A stretch of DNA of 23,198 nt from Armatimonadota bacterium (GTDB lineage: Bacteria; Sysuimicrobiota; Sysuimicrobiia; Sysuimicrobiales; Kaftiobacteriaceae). Every line of letters starts with the position of its first letter. Position 1 is the first letter of the stretch. A program made the translations under genes and the position numbers. Location of the stretch: NCBI GenBank assembly GCA_020028535.1, contig JAIBHM010000009.1:1-23198 (forward strand), read 5' to 3'. Below the pieces are notes generated by a model. The model was not told the DNA's origin. It searched no databases and was given only the letters and a program-made list of their open reading frames with translations. Positions 15,170 to 21,335 of the stretch are shown piece after piece.

Positions 15170-16207
15170 TTAGCTCGGCGCCACCGTGCGGCCGGCGGCC
15201 TTTTCCCGCTCGTAGGGATCCCCGATGTGCACGCGGGGTGCAGGCACGGCGGCGAGGATGCGGCTCAAGATGACGTCGCTGGTCATGTCCTGTGCGAGCG
15301 CCTCATAGGACAGCACGAAGCGGTGGCGCATCACCTCGGGCGCAAGGTCGCGCACGTCCTCGGGGAGCACGAACTCGCGGCCGCGGATCAGGGCCAGCGC
15401 CTTGCCTCCAAGGATGAGGTTGAGCGAGGCGCGGGGGCTGCTGCCGAAGGCGACGAACTGGGAGAGTTCCGGCAGCCCGTAGTCTTTCGGCCGCCGCGTG
15501 GCGTTGGCGAGCGTCACCGCATACTCCATGATCTTGGGATGCACGTAGACGGCATCGGCGACCTGCTGCAGCTCGAGCAGCTCGTCGACGTGAAGCACCG
15601 GTGAGACGTCCGGATGTTCCACGGTCATGCGCTCCACGACGGTGATTTCCTCGTGCATGCTGGGATATGTGATGACGACTTTGAACATGAACCGGTCCAC
15701 CTGTGCTTCAGGCAGCGGGTAGGTCCCTTCGCTCTCGATCGGATTTTGCGTGGCCAGCACGAGGAATGGATTCGGAAGCGGGAACGTCTGCTTGCCGATC
15801 GTCACCTGCCGCTCCTGCATCGACTCCAGCAGCGCCGACTGGACCTTGGCCGGCGCGCGGTTGATCTCGTCGGCGAGCACGAGATTCGCAAACACCGGTC
15901 CAACCTCTGTGTCGAAGGTCCCGCTGTGCTGATTGTAGATCCGGGTCCCCACCAGATCGGCGGGAACGAGGTCGGGTGTGAACTGGATGCGCTTGAATGA
16001 ACAGTCGATGACGCGGGCGGTGGTCTTGATGGCGAGCGTCTTCGCGAGCCCCGGCACGCCTTCGATCAGGACGTGCCCTCGGGCCAGCAGCGCGGCCATG
16101 ATCCGCTCCAGCATCAGGTCCTGGCCGACGATGACCCGCTTGATCTCGACCAGCACCTTGCGCATGGAGGCCGACGCCTGCTGGAACGTCTCAACAGAGA
16201 GAGTCAC
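15170..16207 (-). CDS. MoxR family AAA+ ATPase
   Basis: A 345-residue cytoplasmic AAA+ ATPase, thought to act as a chaperone in maturation of membrane or envelope complexes. Motifs in order: Walker A GVPGLAKT (50-57), Walker B LADEIN (111-116), sensor 1 ATQNP (152-156), a likely arginine finger in VDRFMFK (Arg172) and sensor 2 GSSPRA (255-260). Length is normal. GTG 16207 has GAGGTG close upstream. A good promoter lies 34-62 bases upstream, so the MoxR-DUF58-VWA-VWA run is probably its own transcription unit even though a protease gene precedes it on the same strand. Confidence 0.95.
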   Translation of the reverse strand: MTLSVETFQQASASMRKVLVEIKRVIVGQDLMLERIMAALLARGHVLIEGVPGLAKTLAIKTTARVIDCSFKRIQFTPDLVPADLVGTRIYNQHSGTFDTEVGPVFANLVLADEINRAPAKVQSALLESMQERQVTIGKQTFPLPNPFLVLATQNPIESEGTYPLPEAQVDRFMFKVVITYPSMHEEITVVERMTVEHPDVSPVLHVDELLELQQVADAVYVHPKIMEYAVTLANATRRPKDYGLPELSQFVAFGSSPRASLNLILGGKALALIRGREFVLPEDVRDLAPEVMRHRFVLSYEALAQDMTSDVILSRILAAVPAPRVHIGDPYEREKAAGRTVAPS

Positions 16208-16240
16208 GGTGCACCTCGCCGGTTCAAGTTGATTGGTTGC

Positions 16241-16269
16241 ATACTACACGCTGAGCAGATATGGGTCAA
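16241..16269 (-). promoter_or_regulatory. Sigma70-type promoter of the moxR operon
   Basis: On the minus strand, TTGACC (16269-16264) and TAGTAT (16246-16241) are separated by exactly 17 bases. The -35 matches five of six consensus bases and the -10 four of six. The -10 lies 33 bases upstream of the MoxR GTG at 16207, and the -35 lies about 9 bases beyond the stop of the upstream protease gene. Confidence 0.7.
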
Positions 16270-16278
16270 CCTGAGCGC

Positions 16279-17274
16279 CTAGATCCCCGGGCGCTCTCCC
16301 AGTACCACGGTCGCTGAAAAGACCTGCCCATCCCGGATGAACTCCAGCGTCACGGAGTCCCCGATACGCCGGCTGAGGACGTAGGATGCCAGGGAACCGA
16401 ACGAGGTCAGGGGACGGCCGTCCACGCTGGTGATGATGTCGCCGCCGCGCGGGATATCGCGCGGTCCTCCCGCCCGTCCGCCGCGGAGGCCGGCCTGCGC
16501 CGCCGGTCCACCCTCGACGACTTCGAGAATCAGCACGCCGCTGCGCACCGCCAGTCCGAGCTCTGCGACCATCTGGTTGGTGATCGTCGCGCCGACGACA
16601 CCGATCCACGGATGGCGCACGGTGCCCGCCCGCAGATCCGGGATGAACGTCTTGATTCCGTCCACGGCAACCGAGAGGCTGACCGATCCGTCTCTCGTGA
16701 TCGCCACGATGAGACCCATCACCTCGCCGCTCGCGTTGACGAGCGCGCCTCCGGAATCACCCGGCCAGACTGTCGTCGACGCCCGCAGGTAGGGAACGCC
16801 CGGCCGTGCTTCGAGGTCGAGCTCGATGAAGCCACCCGAGGTGGGACCTTGCTGCCGCCGCGGAGAGCGGCCCAGGGCAATGAGCGTTTGACCAGGATAG
16901 AGTACCGACGATGATCCCAGCGTGGCTGCGGGCAGCGGCCGCCCAGGCGCGTCGACTTTGATCAAGGCCGCGTCAAACAAGGAATCGGTTCCGACCACGC
17001 GGGCCGGGAGTGATTCACCCGTTGAGAGCGTGACGTCGATCTGCCTGGCGCGGGAGACGACATGGCTCGCGGTGAGGATGAGGCCATCCGGCTCGATAAT
17101 GATGCCGGATCCCGAGCCGCGGACCGTCCGGCCGCCGCTATCGGCTACCACCGAGATGAGCACGATCGCCCGGTCGGCATCGAGCACCGTGGGCGACGCC
17201 TGCGCAAGCACCCCTTGGGGCGCCGCCAGGACTCCAACCACCAGGATCGTCAGAACCGCTGCAAGCCAGCGCAT
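16279..17274 (-). CDS. Exported S1C-type serine protease with PDZ domain (HtrA/Deg-like)
   Basis: A 331-residue protein. Residues 1-25 are a signal peptide or anchor (MRWLAAVLTILVVGVLA, ending VLAQA). The trypsin-like domain has GSGSGIII before the catalytic His71 in LTASHVV, then Asp101 in FDAALIKVD and Ser174 in PGDSGGAL. One PDZ domain spans about 222-328 (HPWIGVVGA, GGPAAQAGL, GGDIITSVDGRPL). Family members degrade or refold damaged envelope proteins. A Gly/Arg-rich loop (GLRGGRAGGPRDIPRGGD) is inserted in the PDZ domain before GDIITSVDG. ATG 17274 has AGGAGGG about 11 bases upstream. It precedes the MoxR operon on the same strand with 71 bases between, suggesting related envelope work, though that operon has its own promoter. 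Confidence 0.9.
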   Translation of the reverse strand: MRWLAAVLTILVVGVLAAPQGVLAQASPTVLDADRAIVLISVVADSGGRTVRGSGSGIIIEPDGLILTASHVVSRARQIDVTLSTGESLPARVVGTDSLFDAALIKVDAPGRPLPAATLGSSSVLYPGQTLIALGRSPRRQQGPTSGGFIELDLEARPGVPYLRASTTVWPGDSGGALVNASGEVMGLIVAITRDGSVSLSVAVDGIKTFIPDLRAGTVRHPWIGVVGATITNQMVAELGLAVRSGVLILEVVEGGPAAQAGLRGGRAGGPRDIPRGGDIITSVDGRPLTSFGSLASYVLSRRIGDSVTLEFIRDGQVFSATVVLGERPGI

Positions 17275-17366
17275 GCTGCCGTGCCCTCCTCCCCTACCTG
17301 CCACTCGACGTAACCTGTCAGACGCCGAATTCACCGGGTGTGTTCAATCCTGTCATCGGCATGTAA

Positions 17367-17376
17367 CGAAATTTCG
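17367..17376. repeat. Short perfect palindrome between zwf and the PDZ protease gene
   Basis: CGAAATTTCG is a 10-base palindrome in an AT-rich patch 6 bases beyond the zwf stop and about 90 bases upstream of the protease ATG. It could be an operator or part of a promoter region for the protease gene. No clear -35/-10 pair was found with it. Confidence 0.25.
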
Positions 17377-17382
17377 AAACGA

Positions 17383-18903
17383 TTATGAACGCCCAGGAGC
17401 GGGCTCAGCTTCACGAATCGGGGGTCCGGTCCGCCAGCGACGACCCGCGCGTTCGAGCAATTCGTCGGCCACCGCGGGACCCATCGAGCCGGCCGCGTAA
17501 TTGGGAAAGTCGCGCGGGGGATGCTCCTCCCAGTGCCGCAGCAGCGGATCGACGACCGCCCATTGCAGTTCCACTTCATCCCGGCGGGTGAAGAAAGTCT
17601 GCTCCCCCCGGACCGCGTCCAACAGCAGGTGCTCATACGCCGGACGCTCCGCGATGCCCATCTCCGCGTACGAGAAGTCCAGGGGGACGGTGCGGATCTG
17701 GCGGCGGTGCCCGGGGATGCGGGCCGCGATCTGCAGGGAGATGCCTTCATCTTCGGTCGTGCGCATGACCAGCACGTTCGGATCCATCTCCGTCATGTCC
17801 CACCCGCGGAACATCATCAGCGGCGGCTGCCGGAAGTCGATGACAATCTCCGTTTCCTTGCGCGCCAGGCGCTTGCCCGCGCGCAGGTAGAACGGCACTC
17901 CGGCCCACCGCCAGTTCTCGACCTGCAGCCGCATCGCTGCATAAGTCGGTGTGACGGAGCGCGGATCCACGCCCTCTTCCTCACGGTATCCGCGCACCCG
18001 CTCCCCGCGGACGAGGCCGGGCCCGTACTGGCCGCGCACCGCGTGTTCGGGGCGCACAGGGGGAATTGCGCGCAGCACCTTGGCCTTCTCATTGCGGAAC
18101 CCTTCCGCCTCGAAGACCGCCGGCGGCTCCATGGCGATGACCGCGAGCAGCTGGAGCATGTGGTTTTGCACCACGTCGCGCACCACGCCGACTTCCTCGT
18201 AGAAGCGCCCCCGGCTGCCGATCCCGATCTCCTCGACGAAACTGATCTGGACGTGATCCACGTAGCGCCGGTTCCAGATCGGCTCGAAGACGGTGTTCGC
18301 GAATCGGAACACCAGCATGTTCTGGACGGTCTCCTTACCGAGGTAATGATCGATGCGGAAGACGGCGGCCTCGCCGATGATTTGATCGACCAGGGCATTG
18401 AGACGCCGTGCGGAGGCCTCATCATGCCCGAACGGTTTCTCGATGATGACCCGCGTCCAGGGCAACGCGCCGTCTTTGCGGATGAGCCCGATGCGTCCGA
18501 GCGCGGTCAGCAGTGGTTCGTACGTGGACGGCGGCGACGCCACGTAGACGATGCGGTTGCCTCCGGTGCGATGGCTGTCCTCGATCTTCTCCAGCGCCTG
18601 GGCCAGCGCCCGCAGGTCCTCGTCCTTTGTGGAATCACCCGACACGAAGTAGAGGTGGTCGGCGAACCGGCGCCAGGCATCCTCATCGACCTCGCCGGCC
18701 CGGGCGGCCCCCTCCCGAGCGAACGCTCGAAAGTCGTCATGACTCCAGCCACGCCGTGAGAACCCTACAACCGCAAATCGATCGGGAATCTGAGCGTCGA
18801 CACGCAGCCGGAAGAGGGCCGGCAGGAGCAGGCGCTGCGCGAGGTCTCCGGTCGCGCCCACGATGATGAGCGTGACGGGGTCAGTCACAGGGCGTTGCGC
18901 CAT
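17383..18903 (-). CDS. zwf: Glucose-6-phosphate 1-dehydrogenase
   Basis: A 506-residue enzyme that oxidises glucose 6-phosphate to 6-phosphogluconolactone with NAD(P), the entry to the oxidative pentose phosphate pathway. The coenzyme motif GATGDLAQR begins at residue 16. EKPFGHD is near 155-161. The substrate-binding signature RIDHYLGKE is at 183-191, and the catalytic base is His248 in VQNHMLQLLA. FYLRAGKRL and the C-terminal RRDEVELQW complete the family pattern. Length is normal. ATG 18903 has an AGGGGGG site 5 bases upstream. No gnd, pgl or opcA neighbour is present, so it stands alone here. A strong terminator was not found after its stop. Confidence 0.97.
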   Translation of the reverse strand: MAQRPVTDPVTLIIVGATGDLAQRLLLPALFRLRVDAQIPDRFAVVGFSRRGWSHDDFRAFAREGAARAGEVDEDAWRRFADHLYFVSGDSTKDEDLRALAQALEKIEDSHRTGGNRIVYVASPPSTYEPLLTALGRIGLIRKDGALPWTRVIIEKPFGHDEASARRLNALVDQIIGEAAVFRIDHYLGKETVQNMLVFRFANTVFEPIWNRRYVDHVQISFVEEIGIGSRGRFYEEVGVVRDVVQNHMLQLLAVIAMEPPAVFEAEGFRNEKAKVLRAIPPVRPEHAVRGQYGPGLVRGERVRGYREEEGVDPRSVTPTYAAMRLQVENWRWAGVPFYLRAGKRLARKETEIVIDFRQPPLMMFRGWDMTEMDPNVLVMRTTEDEGISLQIAARIPGHRRQIRTVPLDFSYAEMGIAERPAYEHLLLDAVRGEQTFFTRRDEVELQWAVVDPLLRHWEEHPPRDFPNYAAGSMGPAVADELLERAGRRWRTGPPIREAEPAPGRS

Positions 18904-18961
18904 GCGTCCCCCCTCTCAGCCGCATCGAACGCGGGAGCATGCCCGGGGCATTCCCGCGAAA

Positions 18962-18990
18962 TTGACCCGAACACACCGCCGTGATAGGCT
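18962..18990 (+). promoter_or_regulatory. Promoter of tRNA-Pro
   Basis: TTGACC (18962-18967) and TAGGCT (18985-18990) are spaced 17 bases apart, and TGA precedes the -10 as an extended -10 element. The mature tRNA starts 12 bases after the -10. The spacing and the position directly before a stable RNA gene support it, although the -10 itself is a modest match. Confidence 0.6.
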
Positions 18991-19001
18991 TGGCAATGCA
19001 T

Positions 19002-19078
19002 CGGGGCGTAGCGCAGCTCGGTAGCGCGCGTGGTTTGGGACCACGAGGTCGCCGGTTCAAGTCCGGCCGCCCCGACCA
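19002..19078 (+). tRNA. tRNA-Pro (anticodon TGG)
   Basis: Complete cloverleaf: the acceptor CGGGGCG pairs with CGCCCCG. The D arm is GCGC/GCGC around AGCTCGGTA. The anticodon stem is CGTGG/CCACG with loop TTTGGGA (anticodon TGG, reading CCN codons). The T arm is GCCGG-TTCAAGT-CCGGC. The discriminator is A and CCA is encoded (19076-19078). No intrinsic terminator is visible in the 28 bases before the convergent gene's stop. Confidence 0.97.
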
Positions 19079-19106
19079 GTCAGGATCCTTCCCCGGGATA
19101 CAACGC

Positions 19107-19649
19107 CTAGGGCTGCTTCTCTCGCGCGAGTTCCGTCGTCTGCTTGGGGCGAAGGTCGGCCCGGCCGAGAAAGTCACTGGCGAGGTAGCGTTCAAGGAGA
19201 TCCGTGATCTGCTGTTCCCGCTGTGTGTTCCCGCTCCGCGCCTCGGCGACCCACGTCTTATCCACGCGATACGACTTCACCTCTCGGCCATCGTGCCAGT
19301 GCACCAGCGGATGCTCCTTGGAATCCTCGAGGACGAGAATCTCGATGTTCCCAAGTCCCAGCTTGTTCGCCACTTCCAGCGCGCGATCCAGGACCCACTG
19401 GCGCTTGGCGTCGGGCATCTGCCCTGGTCCGATGCCGAGCGTCGAAGCGACGCTCTTGCCGCGGAGAGGGTTCGGATCGAGCGGGGCTGGAGGCGGCATG
19501 TCCTTCCGGCGCTTGCGCACCTGGTCCATGACCGATTCCCAGATGTCCAACCCCGCCACCAGGAACGCAAACAGATAAATGAAGAGCACGGCGAACGTGA
19601 GCGACCAGTAGGTGAAAAACTTTGCGAGCGGCTGAGGCATCCAGGGCAT
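19107..19649 (-). CDS. Membrane-anchored protein of unknown function
   Basis: A 180-residue protein with one strong hydrophobic segment (about residues 12-35, FFTYWSLTFAVLFIYLFAFL) and then a basic stretch (QVRKRRKD) and a Pro-rich linker. By the positive-inside rule the C-terminal two-thirds should be cytoplasmic. That part is predicted to be mixed alpha/beta and includes IEILVLEDSKEHPLVHWHDG and a C-terminal charged helix; its His/Trp-rich patch is unusual. I do not recognise the family. ATG 19649 has GGGAGG 10 bases upstream. It is divergent from ku, and a -10-like element on this strand overlaps the one for ku. Confidence 0.7.
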   Translation of the reverse strand: MPWMPQPLAKFFTYWSLTFAVLFIYLFAFLVAGLDIWESVMDQVRKRRKDMPPPAPLDPNPLRGKSVASTLGIGPGQMPDAKRQWVLDRALEVANKLGLGNIEILVLEDSKEHPLVHWHDGREVKSYRVDKTWVAEARSGNTQREQQITDLLERYLASDFLGRADLRPKQTTELAREKQP

Positions 19650-19717
19650 GACGAGCGTACCTCCCTAAGGTGGGATTTGGGCGCGCGCGGCGGCCGTTCC
19701 TCCGGGGAAAATTGCGA

Positions 19718-19724
19718 TATAATA
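19718..19724. promoter_or_regulatory. Overlapping -10 elements on both strands between ku and its divergent neighbour
   Basis: TATAAT at 19718-19723 is a perfect plus-strand -10 box, 58 bases upstream of the ku ATG. The minus strand of the same site reads TATTAT (19724-19719), a five-of-six match pointing to the divergent membrane protein gene. No good -35 hexamer is visible for either direction, so the strength is unknown. Confidence 0.5.
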
Positions 19725-19781
19725 CCGAGTACGCTTAAATCCGCCCCGCGGCCGTGCGCGGGGTCCCCAGGAGCCGCGCGC

Positions 19782-20618
19782 ATGCGTCCGATCTGGAAAG
19801 GCCACCTGACCTTCGGGCTCGTCACCATCCCCGTCAAGCTATACACTGCCACCGACTCCAAGGATATTCGTTTCCGGCTGCTCCACAAGAGCTGCATGAA
19901 CCCCATCCAGAACAAGCGCTTCTGCTCCTACCATGACCAGATCGTGGACTGGAACGACGTCGTGCGGGGCTTCGAGTATGCCAAAGGGAAGTTCGTGCCG
20001 CTCACGGACGAGGAGCTCGACAACGTGCCGCTCGAGACCGCGGGTACGGTGAGCGTGAGCGCCTTCGTCAGCCTCGCCGACATCGATCCCATCTATTACG
20101 ACAAGTCGTACTATTTGGCCCCCGACGAGGGCGGCCAGAAGGCCTTCCGGCTCCTGCATGACACATTAGGAGACGCCTCCAAGGTGGCCGTCGGCAAGGT
20201 AGTGATTCGAGAGAAGGAGCATCTCGTCTCGGTCCGTCCATTCGACGGGGCCCTCGTCATGTCTACGCTCTACTACGCCGATGAGGTGCGCGAGGTGGAA
20301 GACATCCCGGAGCTCCCCGTCCAGGCCAAGATCCACCCCAACGAGAAGAAGATGGCTCTGCAACTCATCGAAGGCCTCGCCGCTGAGTTCAATCCGGGCG
20401 AGTATAAGGACGAGTACCGCGACGCCCTGCAGAAGGTCATCAACGCGAAGGTCGAGGGCGAGCCCCTCGAAACGGGTCCGGCGCGCAAGGAAGAGAAGGT
20501 TGTCGATCTCATGGACGCCCTGCGCCGCAGCCTGCAGGCCACGCGCAAGGAAGCGCCCGCGCGGCGGGGACGCCGTGCGCTCCCCCGCGCGGCAGCGATG
20601 CGGGAACGACACCGCTAG
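19782..20618 (+). CDS. ku: Ku DNA end-binding protein (bacterial NHEJ)
   Basis: A 278-residue bacterial Ku, which binds double-strand break ends as a homodimer and recruits LigD. The N-terminus MRPIWKGHLTFGLVTIPVKL is the family signature. RFRLLHKSC, FEYAKGKFVPLTDEEL, IYYDKSYYLAP and EYKDEYRDAL follow as expected of the beta-barrel core. The C-terminal tail after about residue 253 is short and strongly basic (Arg-rich), as in Ku proteins that bind DNA through their tail. ATG 19782 has CAGGAG about 10 bases upstream; the frame stays open back through the tRNA-Pro gene, which is not coding. It is first in a tight operon: 6 bases to the DUF72 gene, then LigD. Confidence 0.97.
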   Translation: MRPIWKGHLTFGLVTIPVKLYTATDSKDIRFRLLHKSCMNPIQNKRFCSYHDQIVDWNDVVRGFEYAKGKFVPLTDEELDNVPLETAGTVSVSAFVSLADIDPIYYDKSYYLAPDEGGQKAFRLLHDTLGDASKVAVGKVVIREKEHLVSVRPFDGALVMSTLYYADEVREVEDIPELPVQAKIHPNEKKMALQLIEGLAAEFNPGEYKDEYRDALQKVINAKVEGEPLETGPARKEEKVVDLMDALRRSLQATRKEAPARRGRRALPRAAAMRERHR

Positions 20619-20624
20619 GCCGCG

Positions 20625-21332
20625 GTGGCCCAGGCGTACATCGGCACCTCCGGCTTCAGTTATCCAGAGTGGAAAGGCACGTTTTACCCGGCCGACCTGG
20701 CGCCCGATGAAATGCTGTCCTACTATGGCCGCATCTTCCCCACCTGCGAGATCAACAACACCTTCTACCGCTACCCGAGTCAGGAAACCCTCATCCAATG
20801 GGCGAAGGCCGTGCCCGCCACCTTCCGGTTCAGCATCAAAGTGCACCGGCGGATTACGCACCACAAACGCCTCGCGGACGTTGATGCCGATCTGGCATTT
20901 CTATACGAGCGGATGCGCGTGCTGGAGGAGCGCCTCGGCGTCCTGCTGTTTCAGCTCCCGCCCTACCTCCGCTACAACCTGACCCTGCTGGAGACGTTCC
21001 TCACCCAGTTGCGCCCGGGCGCCCTTCCGGTGGTGGAGTTCCGCCACGAGTCCTGGCGTCGCGAGGACGTCTACCAGCTGCTCGGCGCGCATCGCGTCTC
21101 CCTGGTGATCGCGGAGACCGACGAGGAGGAGCAACCGCGCGAAATGGTGGGTCCAATCGCGTATATGCGCCTGCACAAATACCGCTACACCGAGGAGGAG
21201 CTGCACGCCCGCGCCGAGTGGATCAGAGGGCAGCTGAGCGAGGGCCGGGATGCCTATGCCTACTTCACGCACGAGGAAGACACCCCCGGCCCGGAATACG
21301 CCCGCGCGCTGGCGCAAATGATTCGCGCCTGA
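20625..21332 (+). CDS. DUF72 domain protein (YecE family)
   Basis: A 235-residue protein of the DUF72 family, which has a TIM-barrel fold and no established biochemical role. Visible hallmarks are YIGTSGFSYPEWKGTFYP (5-22), the ENNTFYR-like segment EINNTFYRYPS (42-52), FSIKVHRRITH, VLLFQLPP, EFRHESW (138-144) and a late YMRLHKY. No signal or membrane segment is present. GTG 20625 lies 6 bases after the ku stop and its own stop is 3 bases before LigD, so all three are likely translated from one mRNA. Why a DUF72 protein sits inside an NHEJ operon is not known; a nuclease or DNA-repair role is only a guess from context. Confidence 0.92.
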   Translation: MAQAYIGTSGFSYPEWKGTFYPADLAPDEMLSYYGRIFPTCEINNTFYRYPSQETLIQWAKAVPATFRFSIKVHRRITHHKRLADVDADLAFLYERMRVLEERLGVLLFQLPPYLRYNLTLLETFLTQLRPGALPVVEFRHESWRREDVYQLLGAHRVSLVIAETDEEEQPREMVGPIAYMRLHKYRYTEEELHARAEWIRGQLSEGRDAYAYFTHEEDTPGPEYARALAQMIRA

Positions 21333-21335
21333 TCG

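Noticed and set aside
17521..18759. A 412-codon open frame opposite zwf
   Set aside because: Antisense to a clear glucose-6-phosphate dehydrogenase and shadow-like in composition.
18981..19781. N-terminal extension of the ku reading frame
   Set aside because: The extension translates the tRNA-Pro gene and DNA antisense to another gene; the Ku family start is at 19782 with its own ribosome binding site.
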